This document shows, in pieces, positions 7,230-16,555 of a stretch of DNA of 64,000 nt. This DNA comes from Methylobacterium fujisawaense (GTDB taxonomy: Bacteria; Pseudomonadota; Alphaproteobacteria; Rhizobiales; Beijerinckiaceae): positions 806,001-870,000 of the forward strand of contig NZ_JACJIM010000001.1 in assembly GCF_014138435.1 (NCBI RefSeq). The letters run 5' to 3'. Under the pieces are notes generated by a model that saw only the letters and a list, made by a program, of their open reading frames with translations, did no database searches and was not told where the DNA came from. How positions within the stretch are numbered: the stretch's first letter is position 1; every line of letters starts with the position of its first letter. Position numbers and translations under genes: made by a program.

Positions 7230-8237
7230 TCACGGCCGCCGGAACGCGGCCTCGAGCGCGTCCGAGACGCTCGACAGGGTCGCGGCGCGGGCGGCGGCGT
7301 CGGAGCCGATATGCGGGTCGTGCTGCACGCACGGGGCGGTATAGGTGAACGGCGTGGCGTTCGGGCCCTCCACGAGGGCGCCGTCCTCCGCCTCGCGGAT
7401 CGCGCAGGCCCGGACCGTCTGCGCGCCCTTGGCGACCACGGGGTGGGCCGGCCCGTTCGGGTTGTCGAAGACGTGCTGCGCGCCGGGATAGACGGTCAGG
7501 CCGACATCGGCGCCGGCCGCCTTCAGTCGCTCGGCGTAGGCGGCGCAGGTCGCGGCCGGATTGTAATCGTCGCCGCTGCCCCCGAACATCCGGATCGGCC
7601 GGTCCATTAGGGCGGTGTCGTCCCGGAATCGGATCGCGCAGTCGGCATAGACCGGCAGGTACAGGGCGGGGGTGACGCCGGAGCGGTTCCAGGCCGCGTC
7701 GAAGCGCTTGAGGCTGGCATACAGCGCAGCCTGGCCGCCGCGCGAGAAGCCCATCACGGCGATGCGCGCCGGATCGACCCGCGGATGCTGGGCCAGCACG
7801 CCCAGCGCCCGGTAGATGTCGAGGATCAGGTTCGTGCGCGCGAGGAGACTCTGATCGGTGTTGACGCTGGTCAGGCCCCGGCCGGTGAAGCCGTCGATGG
7901 CGAAGGTCGAGATCCCCCGCGCCGCCAGCGCCCGCTGCCAGAACTCGATGTTGCCGCCGAGGCCCCCGGAGCCGTGCATCAGGATCACGGTCGGCAGCCG
8001 CTCCGACCCCGGCTTGGCGATGCGCAGGAGCCCGGCGACCGTGACGGGCTTCGCACCCTCGGACGTGCCGGTCAGGAACTGCCGGTCGGTCAGCGTCAGG
8101 CTCTCGAAGGGATGCATCTCCACGCGGGCGGCATAGCTGCCGAGATCGGCGACGCCGTCCTGCGCCGGCTCGGCGGAGGCCGCACGCGGGCTGCAGGCCA
8201 GGAGGCCGGCCGTCAGGAACAGGATTGATCGCCGCAT
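7230..8237 (-). CDS. Secreted dienelactone-hydrolase-like alpha/beta hydrolase
   Basis: A 335-residue alpha/beta hydrolase of the dienelactone hydrolase type. The signal peptide (residues 1-22) predicts export. The fold is shown by the oxyanion segment LMHGSGG, the nucleophile elbow GFSRGGQ, the acid loop around GGSGDDYNP and the catalytic His in GAQHVFD, in the expected order. Family members hydrolyse lactone or ester bonds, but the substrate cannot be read from sequence; cytosolic DLH enzymes use Cys, whereas this one has Ser. It is transcribed away from the phosphonate transporter and shares its promoter gap. No operon partner is evident. Confidence 0.85.
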   Translation of the reverse strand: MRRSILFLTAGLLACSPRAASAEPAQDGVADLGSYAARVEMHPFESLTLTDRQFLTGTSEGAKPVTVAGLLRIAKPGSERLPTVILMHGSGGLGGNIEFWQRALAARGISTFAIDGFTGRGLTSVNTDQSLLARTNLILDIYRALGVLAQHPRVDPARIAVMGFSRGGQAALYASLKRFDAAWNRSGVTPALYLPVYADCAIRFRDDTALMDRPIRMFGGSGDDYNPAATCAAYAERLKAAGADVGLTVYPGAQHVFDNPNGPAHPVVAKGAQTVRACAIREAEDGALVEGPNATPFTYTAPCVQHDPHIGSDAAARAATLSSVSDALEAAFRRP

Positions 8238-8563
8238 CGAAACGCTCCACAGCCGCGCGATACCGTATCAGCGGCGCGGCGGCCCTGTCGCGGCGCGCCA
8301 GGACGGAACCGGTTTCCCTTCGGCGCCCGGTGTCACGCCCTGGGGCTCCGGCGGTGGGCACCTGGATGCCGACGGAAACGGGACGCTTCGGAGCCGCCGC
8401 AGGCCCCTGTCACCGGGCCGTGTCCTTCAACTTCTGTTCCACGGACTGCCTTGCATCGCCCGGAAGCCGCCGCCTACAAGTTTGCCGACTTAAGGCTCGG
8501 CCGCGATCGAGCGAGGACATGACGGCGCCGGCCCGAGGCACGGCTCCGCAGGGAGGATACCGC
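8238..8563. promoter_or_regulatory. Divergent promoter region, hydrolase / phnD
   Basis: About 325 bases between divergent genes. An ATG at 8519 in frame with phnD is a possible longer start. I see no convincing Pho box or riboswitch. Confidence 0.4.
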
Positions 8564-9586
8564 GTGACATTCGCCCGATACGGCGCAGCCCTGGCGCTGC
8601 TCTGCGGCTTCGGTTCCCTGTCGCCCGTCAGGGCCGACGCGTGTCCCAACCGCGGCCAGCTCGACGATGCCTATTGCGACGCCGACAAGGATCTCGTCGC
8701 CGACGTCCCGGCCAAGACCCGTGACCCGAGCGTCATCGTCTTCGCCTACACGCCGGTGGAGGATCCCGCGGTCTACGAGAACTCGTTCAAGCCGTTCACG
8801 ACCTACCTCAGCCAGTGCACGGGCAAGCGGGTCGTCTACTATCCGGTCCAGTCGAACTCCGCCGAGATCGAGGCGATGCGCTCCGGCCGGCTCACGGTGG
8901 CGGGCTTCTCGACCGGGCCCCTCGGCTTCGCCGTCAACATGGCCGGCGCGGTCCCGTTCGCCGCCAAGGGCACCGAGAAGGGGTCTGAGGGCTACAACCT
9001 GATCGTCGTGGTGAAGGCGAGCAGCCCGTACAAGACGCTGGCCGACCTGAAGGGCAAGCGCGTGGCCCACACGGCGCCGTCGTCGAATTCCGGCAACCTC
9101 GCCCCCAAGGCCCTCTTCCCCGAGCAGGGGCTGAAGCCCGGCGAGGATTACAAGCTGATCTATTCGGGCGGGCACGACAAGTCGGCTTTGGGCGTCGGCA
9201 CCGGCGACTACGACGCCGCCCCGGTGGCCTCGGACGTGTTCTACCGGATGGTCGCCCGCGGCACGATCAAGGGCGACGCTTACCGGGTGATCTACACGAG
9301 CGAGAAGTTCCCGACCTCGGGCTTCGCCTATGCCCACGATCTCAAGCCGGACCTCGCCGAGAAGCTGAAGCAGTGCTTCTACGATTTCCGCTTCCCGCCC
9401 GACATGGTGAAGGATTTCGAGGGCGACGACCGGTTCGCGCCGATCACCTACCTCAAGGACTGGGCGATCGTCCGCAAGGTCGCGGAGGAATCCGGCACGC
9501 CGTACAACAAGGTCGCCTACGAGCGCGAGGCCGCCCGCGAGGCCGAGGCCGCCCGCAAGAAGGCCGCGGACGCGCCCAAGCCGTGA
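8564..9586 (+). CDS. phnD: Phosphonate/phosphite ABC transporter binding protein PhnD
   Basis: Periplasmic binding protein, 340 residues from the GTG that follows GGGAGGA by 6 bases. The signal peptide ends near VRADA. Features of the PhnD/PtxB family are [20 protein letters not shown], a [15 protein letters not shown] anion-binding loop, and [27 protein letters not shown]. An ATG at 8519 would add 15 residues before the signal peptide, which is less likely. The C-terminus is a charged Ala/Glu/Lys tail. Its stop overlaps the phnC start by one base (TGATG). Related binding proteins take phosphonates, phosphite or hypophosphite; the exact ligand is unknown, and no C-P lyase or ptxD lies in the window. 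Confidence 0.9.
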   Translation: MTFARYGAALALLCGFGSLSPVRADACPNRGQLDDAYCDADKDLVADVPAKTRDPSVIVFAYTPVEDPAVYENSFKPFTTYLSQCTGKRVVYYPVQSNSAEIEAMRSGRLTVAGFSTGPLGFAVNMAGAVPFAAKGTEKGSEGYNLIVVVKASSPYKTLADLKGKRVAHTAPSSNSGNLAPKALFPEQGLKPGEDYKLIYSGGHDKSALGVGTGDYDAAPVASDVFYRMVARGTIKGDAYRVIYTSEKFPTSGFAYAHDLKPDLAEKLKQCFYDFRFPPDMVKDFEGDDRFAPITYLKDWAIVRKVAEESGTPYNKVAYEREAAREAEAARKKAADAPKP

Positions 9587-10416
9587 TGCAGGCTGTGACG
9601 GCGGGAAGCGCGATGCGCGCGGTCAAGGACGGACCCGACGGCGATCCCCGGGCGGAGGATCCCCGCGCCCTGGTGATCCGCGGGCTGACCAAGGAATACC
9701 GGCCCGGCCAGCCGGTCCTGAAGGGCATCGACCTCGTGGTGCCCGGCACCGGGCTCACGGCGATCATCGGGCCGTCCGGCACCGGTAAGAGCACCCTGAT
9801 CCGCTGCATCAACCGGCTGGTCCAGCCGACCGCGGGGCAGATCCTGTTCCGCGGCGAGGACCTCGCCCGGCTCTCCGGCCCCGCCCTGCGCCGGGCGCGC
9901 CGCCGGATCGGGATGGTGTTCCAGGAGTACAACCTGGTCGAGCGCCTCTCGGTGATGGAGAACCTGCTCTGCGGCCGCCTCGGCTACGTGCCGGCGTGGC
10001 GCGCGTGGCTGCGCCGCTTCCCCGAGGCCGACATCGCCCGCGCCTTCGACCTCCTCGACGCGGTCGGCCTGTCGGGCTTCGCCACCCGCCGGGCCGACGC
10101 CCTGTCGGGCGGCCAGCGCCAGCGCGTCGGCATCGCCCGGGCGATCATGCAGGAGCCCGAGATCGTGCTCGCCGACGAGCCGACCTCGTCCCTCGATCCG
10201 AAGAGCTCCGTGGAGATCATGGAGATCCTGTCCCGGCTCGCGGCCGAGCGCGGCGTGCCGGTGGTGGTCAACATCCACAACGTGGCGCTCGCCCAGCGCT
10301 TCGCGGCGCGGATCGTCGGCATGTCGGGCGGGCACGCGGTCTATGACGGGCCGCCCGACCGGCTGAGCGAGGCCGACCTGCGCGGCATCTACGGCGGCGA
10401 GAACTGGCTCGAATGA
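9586..10416 (+). CDS. phnC: Phosphonate ABC transporter ATPase PhnC
   Basis: Cytoplasmic ATPase of the importer, 276 residues. It has Walker [10 protein letters not shown], the signature LSGGQRQR, Walker [13 protein letters not shown], a Q-loop in MVFQEYNLV (typical of PhnC) and a switch His in VVNIHN. An extra segment of about 20 residues at the N-terminus precedes the domain. It starts on the last base of the phnD stop and overlaps phnE1 by four bases (ATGA), so the four genes are one tightly coupled operon. Confidence 0.94.
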   Translation: MQAVTAGSAMRAVKDGPDGDPRAEDPRALVIRGLTKEYRPGQPVLKGIDLVVPGTGLTAIIGPSGTGKSTLIRCINRLVQPTAGQILFRGEDLARLSGPALRRARRRIGMVFQEYNLVERLSVMENLLCGRLGYVPAWRAWLRRFPEADIARAFDLLDAVGLSGFATRRADALSGGQRQRVGIARAIMQEPEIVLADEPTSSLDPKSSVEIMEILSRLAAERGVPVVVNIHNVALAQRFAARIVGMSGGHAVYDGPPDRLSEADLRGIYGGENWLE

Positions 10417-11219
10417 TTCCGACCGCCCGACCGGCCTCCTCCGACGCCGCCGGCCGCGTCGCGTTCCGGCCCAACTGGACCGCCCGCGCCGGCTGGGCGC
10501 TCCTCGCCCTCTACGCGGTCTACGCGGCGACCCAGCTCGGCTTCTCCCCCGAGCGCTTCGCCGGCGGCCTCGCCCACGGGCAGCAGTTCCTGGCCCGGAT
10601 GTTCCCGCCGAACTTCTCCCGCTGGGAGCTGATCCAGTCGGGCATCCTCGAGAGCCTGCAGATCGCCGTGATCGCGACGGTGATCGGCATCGCGGTCGCC
10701 CTGCCGATCGGCTTCCTGGCGGCCCGCAACCTGATGCCGCCCTGGGTGACGTGGCCGACCCGCATCCTGATCGCGCTCTGCCGGTCGTTCCACCCGATCA
10801 TCGTGGCGATCCTGTTCGTGAAGGCGATCGGCTTCGGGGCGCTCGCCGGCGTCATGGCACTGATCGTCGCCTCGGTGGGCTTCATCGCCAAGCTGTTCGC
10901 CGAGGCGATCGAGGAGATCTCCCTGAAGCAGGTCGAGGCGGTGCGGGCGACCGGTGCCGGCTTCCTGTCGACCCTGATCATGGGCGTGCAGCCGCAGGTT
11001 CTGCCGCGCTTCATCGGCTTCGCCACCTACCAGCTCGATTCCAACCTGCGGAACTCCACCATGGTGGGCATCGTCGGCGGCGGCGGCATCGGCGCGACGC
11101 TGTTCACCGCCTACCAGCGCTTCGACTTCGACGTCGTGCTGGCGATCCTGATCGTCATCGTCGCCCTGATCATGGTGGCCGAGATCGTCTCCGGCTGGGC
11201 CCGCAAGGTGTTCCAGTGA
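10413..11219 (+). CDS. phnE: Phosphonate ABC transporter permease PhnE (first copy)
   Basis: Inner-membrane permease, 268 residues, with about six hydrophobic helices. The ATPase-coupling EAA-type loop reads [17 protein letters not shown], and [18 protein letters not shown] follows, both characteristic of PhnE. It overlaps phnC and the second permease by four bases each. Having two permease genes (phnE1-phnE2) is common in Rhizobiales and suggests a heterodimeric channel. Confidence 0.93.
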   Translation: MIPTARPASSDAAGRVAFRPNWTARAGWALLALYAVYAATQLGFSPERFAGGLAHGQQFLARMFPPNFSRWELIQSGILESLQIAVIATVIGIAVALPIGFLAARNLMPPWVTWPTRILIALCRSFHPIIVAILFVKAIGFGALAGVMALIVASVGFIAKLFAEAIEEISLKQVEAVRATGAGFLSTLIMGVQPQVLPRFIGFATYQLDSNLRNSTMVGIVGGGGIGATLFTAYQRFDFDVVLAILIVIVALIMVAEIVSGWARKVFQ

Positions 11220-12031
11220 GCGTCGCCCTCGCCCCCGCTTCCGCCGGCCCGCGCCACTGGCAGCGCTTCCCCCTGTGGAAGCGGCTGGCGCGGCTCGCCT
11301 TCACGCTCTGCGCGGTGGCGGCCTTCGTGGCGAGCCTGCGCACCATCGAGGTGATCCCGGAATTCCTCTACGACGCCCCCGAGCAGCTGGCCGACCTGTT
11401 CGGCCGGATGTGGCCGATGGATGCCGGCTATGTCGGGCCGACCCTGCGGGCGCTGGTGGAGACGCTCCACATCGCGACGCTCGGCACCCTGATCGCCATC
11501 GCGATCGCGGTGCCGATCGGGCTGATGGCGGCCCGCAACGTCACGCCCAACCGCGCGCTGAACCTGTTCGCGAAGTTCGTGTTCGTGACCTCGCGCTCGG
11601 TGAATTCCCTGGTCTGGGCGCTGCTGTTCGTGGCGGTGTTCGGCCCCGGCCCCCTGGCCGGGACCCTGGCGATCGCGCTCCGCTCCGTCGGCTTCACCGG
11701 CAAGCTGTTCGCCGAGGCGCTGGAGGAGGCCAATCGCGGCTCGATCGAGGCCCTGCAGGCCGCGGGCGCCGGCCGGCTCTCGACGCTGCTGCTCGGCTAC
11801 TGGCCGCAGGTGAAGCCGGCCTTCTGGTCGATCGCGCTGTTCCGGTGGGACATCAACATCCGCGAATCCGCCGTGCTCGGGCTGGTCGGCGCGGGCGGCA
11901 TCGGCGTCGCGCTCGATACCGCCCTGAACCTGCTCTACTGGGATCAGGTCGCCGTGGTGCTCGCCGCGATTTTCGGCGTCGTCATCCTGGCCGAGATCGT
12001 CGTGACGGCGCTCCGCGCCCGGACGCTCTGA
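11216..12031 (+). CDS. phnE: Phosphonate ABC transporter permease PhnE (second copy)
   Basis: Second permease, 271 residues, beginning at a GTG that overlaps the first permease stop (GTGA). It has the same architecture as phnE1, with a coupling loop EEANRGSIEALQAAGAG, IRESAVLGLVGAGGIG and SVNSLVWALLFV. The two permeases are clearly related but diverged. Its end is 7 bases from the end of the convergent M20 hydrolase gene, with no obvious terminator in between. Confidence 0.93.
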   Translation: MSVALAPASAGPRHWQRFPLWKRLARLAFTLCAVAAFVASLRTIEVIPEFLYDAPEQLADLFGRMWPMDAGYVGPTLRALVETLHIATLGTLIAIAIAVPIGLMAARNVTPNRALNLFAKFVFVTSRSVNSLVWALLFVAVFGPGPLAGTLAIALRSVGFTGKLFAEALEEANRGSIEALQAAGAGRLSTLLLGYWPQVKPAFWSIALFRWDINIRESAVLGLVGAGGIGVALDTALNLLYWDQVAVVLAAIFGVVILAEIVVTALRARTL

Positions 12032-12038
12032 GGGGGCC

Positions 12039-13460
12039 TCACCGCCCCAGCGACATGCCGAGGGGCGGCGCGACCTCCGGCGGCAGCGGCGAGACGTAGC
12101 CGGACGCGCCGACCCGGCGGGCGAGGTCCGCCTTGGCGGCGTCGCGCAGGGCCGCGTCGGTCACCGCCCGGGCGCCGGTGGCGGCCATCGCCTTGGCGAC
12201 CTGCACCATCGCCTTGTGGGCCGCCGGGGTCTTGCCCTGCGCCACCACCTGCCAGGTGTGGAACGGCGTGCCGATCGCCACCGTGGGTGCGTGGGCCTGG
12301 ACGGTGGGCACCACCCAGCTCACGTCGCCGACATCCGTGGAGCCGACCGCCGGGTTGCGCGGCGCGTCGAGGGGCACGAGGAAATCGGCGAGCGGCGCCT
12401 CCGTGCGGGGCATGCCGATGGCGCGGAACACGGCGTCGATGTCGCCGTCGGTCAGCGTCGACCGGATCTTGCCCGCGAAGTCCCGGTCGGCCTCGTCGAA
12501 ATGCGGCGGCCCGAGCTCCTCCATCACGCCGTGGAGCGCTTGCTCCAGGGGATCGTTGCCCAGCAGGTTCGACACCGCGCTGACGATTCGCACCTCGAGG
12601 GCGGTCTCGGTCATCAGGGCGGCGCCCTCGGCGATCTTCTTCACCCGCTCGACCAGCGCCAGCATGCCCGGCAGGTCGCGCGCCCGGATCGAGTAGCGCA
12701 CCGTGGCGCCGGCCTGGACGACGTTGGGGGCGATGCCGCCGGCGTCGAGATAGGCGTAGTGGACCCGCGCGTCGGACGGCATGTGCTCCCGCATGTAGTT
12801 CACGCCGACGCTCATCAGCTCGACGGCGTCGAGCGCCGAGCGCCCGAGATGCGGGGAAGCCGCCGCGTGGGCGGTGCGCCCGGTGAAGACGAAATCCGCC
12901 CGGGTGTTGGCGAGCGCCACCGGCGGCGCCACCTCCCAGAAGCTGCCCGGATGCCAGGAGATCGCGATGTCGGCATCCGCGAAGGCGCCGGCGCGGACCA
13001 TGAACGCCTTGGCGGCGCCGCCCTCCTCGGCGGGACAGCCGTAGTAGCGCACGCGGCCGGGGGTGCCGGTCTCGGCGAGCCAGTCCTTCAGGGCGGTGGC
13101 GGCGAGCAAAGCCGCCGAGCCGAGGAGGTTGTGGCCGCAGCCGTGGCCGTGGCCGCCCGCCTCCACCGGCCGGTGCTCGGCGACGCCCGCCTCCTGCGAC
13201 AGGCCCGGCAGGGCGTCGTACTCGCCGAGGAAGGCGATGACCGGCCCGCCTTCACCGGCCTCGCCCATCACGGCGGTGGGGATGCCGGCGACCTGCTCGG
13301 TTACCCGGAAGCCCTGGTGGCGCAGCTCGGCGACGTGCTCGGCGCAGGAGCGCGCTTCCGTGTAGCAGACCTCCGGCATGCCCCAGACCCGGTCGGACAG
13401 GGCGATCAGCCGCTCCGTCTGCGCGTCGACGTGGCGCCACACGGTGTTGCGGTTGTCCAT
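12039..13460 (-). CDS. M20-family amidohydrolase, AbgB-like
   Basis: A cytoplasmic metallohydrolase of 473 residues, most like the aminobenzoyl-glutamate hydrolase subunit AbgB. Metal-site motifs are GEYDALPGLSQ, GHGHGCGHN, PAEEGG and SWHPG; the dimerisation-domain motif is GRTAHAAASPHLGRSA. An insert carrying STDVGDVSWVVPT is typical of this subgroup. Members cleave N-acyl amino acids, aminobenzoyl-glutamate or dipeptides. It is transcribed divergently from a dipeptide-type importer, which fits uptake followed by hydrolysis; this link is inferred. The start is the only plausible one and follows CGGGAGACGAC. Confidence 0.9.
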   Translation of the reverse strand: MDNRNTVWRHVDAQTERLIALSDRVWGMPEVCYTEARSCAEHVAELRHQGFRVTEQVAGIPTAVMGEAGEGGPVIAFLGEYDALPGLSQEAGVAEHRPVEAGGHGHGCGHNLLGSAALLAATALKDWLAETGTPGRVRYYGCPAEEGGAAKAFMVRAGAFADADIAISWHPGSFWEVAPPVALANTRADFVFTGRTAHAAASPHLGRSALDAVELMSVGVNYMREHMPSDARVHYAYLDAGGIAPNVVQAGATVRYSIRARDLPGMLALVERVKKIAEGAALMTETALEVRIVSAVSNLLGNDPLEQALHGVMEELGPPHFDEADRDFAGKIRSTLTDGDIDAVFRAIGMPRTEAPLADFLVPLDAPRNPAVGSTDVGDVSWVVPTVQAHAPTVAIGTPFHTWQVVAQGKTPAAHKAMVQVAKAMAATGARAVTDAALRDAAKADLARRVGASGYVSPLPPEVAPPLGMSLGR

Positions 13461-13789
13461 CGTGTCGTCTCCCGGAAGGTCGCGCGTCGCGTTCGCGCCA
13501 TCATAGCGGGCTCCGCGCCGTCATCGCGAGCGCAGCGAAGCGACCCAGGGCTGCGCACGGTCAGGGGACGTGGCGCTGCTGGATTGCTTCGCTGCGCTCG
13601 CAAAGACGGCGGCGTCGCGCTGCTCGGCTCGGTGCGGCAGGAAAGGGACTGGCATGCAGGGCCGGGGCCATGCTGTGCACGAAGCGAACCTTCCTCAACA
13701 CGTTTCAGTTGAACCGTCACTGGCCCGCCCCTTGCCAAGGCCGCCACCGGAATGTTGCTGTGCCGCGTGGCGGTCAACGGGATGCGTAC
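13461..13789. promoter_or_regulatory. Divergent region with REP-like element, M20 gene / dipeptide importer
   Basis: A 329-base gap between divergent genes. It contains the long inverted repeat at 13518-13609. Downstream of it lies ordinary sequence that must hold the importer promoter. An in-frame ATG at 13670 would add 40 residues without a signal, so it is not used. Confidence 0.5.
13518..13609. repeat. REP-like inverted repeat (31-bp arms)
   Basis: The left arm (13518-13548) and the reverse complement of the right arm (13579-13609) agree at about 26 of 31 positions, with an identical core GCGAGCGCAGCGAAGC. This type of element (gtcattgcgag...gcaatccag) is dispersed widely in Rhizobiales genomes. 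The 30-base spacer is not repeated. Confidence 0.85.
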
Positions 13790-15580
13790 ATGGACGAGCG
13801 GGATCTGCGCGGCCTCATCGGGCAGGTGAAGGGCGGCCGCCTGTCGCGGCGCGCCTTCGTGCAGCGGATGGTGGCTTTCGGCCTCACCGCGCCCATGGCC
13901 GGGCTGATGCTGGCCGGGAACGGAGTCGCGATGGCGGCCGATATCCGGGCCGGCTACAAGCCGACCAAGGCCGGCGGCGGCGGCGCCCTGAAGCTGCTCT
14001 GGTGGCAGGCGCCGACCCTGATCAACCCGCATTTCGCCATCGGGACCAAGGACCAGGACGCCTCGCGGATCTTCTACGAGCCGCTCGCCGCCTGGGACGC
14101 GGACGGCAACCTCGTGCCGGTGCTGGCCGCCTCGATCCCGTCCAAGGAGAACGGGGCGCTCGCCGCCGACGGCCGCTCGGTGGTGTGGACGCTGAAGCCC
14201 GGCGTGACGTGGCACGACGGCAAGCCGCTCACCGCCGACGACCTCGTCTTCACCTGGGACTACGCCCGCGACCCCGCCACCGCGGCGGTGACGGCCGGCT
14301 CCTACAAGGATTGCAAGGTCGAGAAGGTCGACGACCTCAGCGTCCGGGTGCTGTTCGACAAGCCGACGCCCTACTGGTGCGACGCCTTCGTGGGCATCGT
14401 CGGGATGGTGCTGCCGAAGCACCTGTTCGGGCCCTATAGCGGCGCCAAGTCCCGGGACGCGCCGCAGAACCTCGCCCCCGTCGGCACCGGCCCGTACCGA
14501 TTCGTGGAGTTCCGGCCCGGCGACATTGTCCGCGGGGAGCGCAACCCGGACTACCACCTGCCGAACCGGCCGTATTTCGACACGATCGAGATGAAGGGCG
14601 GCGGCGACGCGGTCTCGGCGGCCCGCGCGGTGCTCCAGACCGGCGAGTACGACTACGCCTGGAACATGCTGATCGAGGACGAGGTGCTGAAGCGCCTGGA
14701 GACCGGCGGCAAGGGCCGGGTCGACGTGGTCTACGGCGGCAAGCTCGAGTTCCTGCTCCTCAACGCCACCGACCCGAACGTCGAGGTCGACGGCGAGCGC
14801 GCCTCGATCACCACCAAGCACCCCGCCTTCTCCGACCCCAAGGTCTGCCAGGCGATGAACCTGCTGGTCGACCGCAAGTCGATCCAGACCTACATCTACG
14901 GCCGCACCGGCAAGCCCACCGCCAACACGGTCAACGGGCCGGAGCGCTTCGTCTCCAAGAACACGAGCTTCGCCTTCGACCCGGCCAAGGCCAACGCGCT
15001 CCTCGACGAGGCCGGCTGGAAGAAGGGCTCCGACGGCATCCGCGCCAAGGACGGCAAGAAGCTCAAGCTGCTCTTCCAGACCTCGATCAACGCGCCGCGT
15101 CAGAAGACCCAGGCGATCATCAAGCAGGCGGCCGCCAAGGCCGGGATCGAGATCGAGCTGAAATCGGTGACCGGCTCGGTGTTCTTCTCCTCCGACCCGG
15201 CGAACCCCGACACCTGCACGCATTTCTACGCCGACATGGAGATGTACGCCTACAGCATGACCCAGGCCGATCCGGCGATCTGGCTGCTCATGTACGCCTC
15301 CTGGGAGGTGGCCCAGAAGGCCAACAAGTGGCAGGGCCGCAACGTCGTGCGCTGGCGCAACGACGCCTACGACAAGGCCTACAACGCCGCCCAGAGCGAG
15401 CTCGACCCGGTCAAGCGCGCGGCGCTTCTCATCACCTGCAACGACCTCGCGGTCTCCGAGAACGTGCTGCCGCTGATCCACCGCGCCGAGGTCTCGGCGG
15501 TGGGCGCCACGCTCACGGCGCCCCGCAGCGGCTGGGACAACGACCTGTCGTTCCTGCCCGACTGGTACAGGGAGGCCTGA
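13790..15580 (+). CDS. Peptide ABC transporter substrate-binding protein (SBP family 5)
   Basis: Periplasmic binding protein, 596 residues, of the DppA/OppA family. It has a twin-arginine signal: LSRRAFVQRM followed by a hydrophobic stretch ending VAMAAD, so Tat export is likely. Family motifs are VVWTLKPGVTWHDGKPLTADD, split by normal spacing, then PVGTGPYRFVEF and the C-terminal DLSFLPDWYREA. It heads a four-gene importer unit: binding protein, two permeases and a fused ATPase. The ligand could be di/oligopeptides or other compounds such as opines. The divergent M20 amidohydrolase hints at an amide-linked substrate. Confidence 0.9.
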   Translation: MDERDLRGLIGQVKGGRLSRRAFVQRMVAFGLTAPMAGLMLAGNGVAMAADIRAGYKPTKAGGGGALKLLWWQAPTLINPHFAIGTKDQDASRIFYEPLAAWDADGNLVPVLAASIPSKENGALAADGRSVVWTLKPGVTWHDGKPLTADDLVFTWDYARDPATAAVTAGSYKDCKVEKVDDLSVRVLFDKPTPYWCDAFVGIVGMVLPKHLFGPYSGAKSRDAPQNLAPVGTGPYRFVEFRPGDIVRGERNPDYHLPNRPYFDTIEMKGGGDAVSAARAVLQTGEYDYAWNMLIEDEVLKRLETGGKGRVDVVYGGKLEFLLLNATDPNVEVDGERASITTKHPAFSDPKVCQAMNLLVDRKSIQTYIYGRTGKPTANTVNGPERFVSKNTSFAFDPAKANALLDEAGWKKGSDGIRAKDGKKLKLLFQTSINAPRQKTQAIIKQAAAKAGIEIELKSVTGSVFFSSDPANPDTCTHFYADMEMYAYSMTQADPAIWLLMYASWEVAQKANKWQGRNVVRWRNDAYDKAYNAAQSELDPVKRAALLITCNDLAVSENVLPLIHRAEVSAVGATLTAPRSGWDNDLSFLPDWYREA

Positions 15581-15595
15581 GCGGGAGCACGGGCC

Positions 15596-16555
15596 ATGGG
15601 CGCCTACATCCTGCGACGGCTCCTGATCGCGATCCCGAGCCTGCTCGGCATCAGCCTGATCCTGTTCACCGTCCTGGCGCTCGCGCCGGGCGACCCGTTC
15701 GGCGAACTCGCCAGCAACCCGAACGTGCCCCCGGAGGTGCGGGCGGCCCTGCGGGTGAAATTCGGCCTCGATGACCCGATCCTCACCCGCTACCTGCACT
15801 GGCTCACCGCCATGCTGCAGGGGGATTGGGGCTTCTCCTTCGCCAGCCGGGTGAATGTCGACACCCTGATCCTGCAGCGGCTGCCGACGACCCTGTTCAT
15901 CGTCGGCTCCTCGCAGGTTCTGGCGCTGCTGATCGCGGTCCCGGTGGGCCTCTACGCGGCGCGCCGGCCCTACTCGCTCGCCGACCAGGTCGCCAACACG
16001 CTGGCCTTCGTGGGCTTCTCGCTGCCGACCTTCTTCACCGGCCTGCTGTTCATCCTGCTGTTCTCGATCAAGCTCGGCTGGCTGCCCTTCGTCTACCAGG
16101 CCGACCTGCCGGGCTCCGGCCTGCCCTGGATCTGGGCGAATGTCCGGCAGGCGATCATGCCGGTGGCGGTGCTGGGCTTCTTTCAGGCCGCCTCCTACAC
16201 CCGCTACGTGCGCGCCTCGGCGCTGGACGTCGCCCGCCTCGACTACGTCACCACGGCCCGCGCCAAGGGCCTATCGGAGGGCACGGTGACCCGCCGGCAC
16301 ATCGCCCGCAACGCCCTGATCCCGGTGGTGACGCTCGTCGCCCTCCAGATCCCGGCGGTGTTCGGCGGCGCCATCGTCACCGAGCAGATCTTCCGGATCC
16401 CCGGCATCGGCTCGCTGCTGATCGACGCGATGCTGGCCAACGACACGCCGGTGGTGATGGCGGTGACCTTCGTGTTCGCCGGCCTCGTCATCCTGTTCAA
16501 CCTCGTCGCGGACCTGCTCTATGGCTGGCTCGACCCTCGCATCGCCCTCCGATGA
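15596..16555 (+). CDS. Dipeptide/oligopeptide ABC transporter permease, DppB type
   Basis: Inner-membrane permease of 319 residues. The N-terminus MGAYILRRLLIAIPSLLGIS and the motif LAPGDP are standard for DppB. The coupling loop reads TARAKGLSEGTVTRRHIARN and the C-terminus LLYGWLDPRI. It follows the binding protein by 15 bases and overlaps the next permease gene by 35 bases. Confidence 0.93.
   Translation: MGAYILRRLLIAIPSLLGISLILFTVLALAPGDPFGELASNPNVPPEVRAALRVKFGLDDPILTRYLHWLTAMLQGDWGFSFASRVNVDTLILQRLPTTLFIVGSSQVLALLIAVPVGLYAARRPYSLADQVANTLAFVGFSLPTFFTGLLFILLFSIKLGWLPFVYQADLPGSGLPWIWANVRQAIMPVAVLGFFQAASYTRYVRASALDVARLDYVTTARAKGLSEGTVTRRHIARNALIPVVTLVALQIPAVFGGAIVTEQIFRIPGIGSLLIDAMLANDTPVVMAVTFVFAGLVILFNLVADLLYGWLDPRIALR

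Noticed and set aside
8407..8420. CTGTCAC as a Pho-box half site upstream of phnD
   Set aside because: The second half site at the expected 11-base spacing matches at only about three of seven positions.
13406..15799. A 797-codon minus-strand frame over the peptide-binding protein
   Set aside because: Antisense shadow of the binding-protein gene; repetitive Val/Gly/Leu/Arg composition and no motif.
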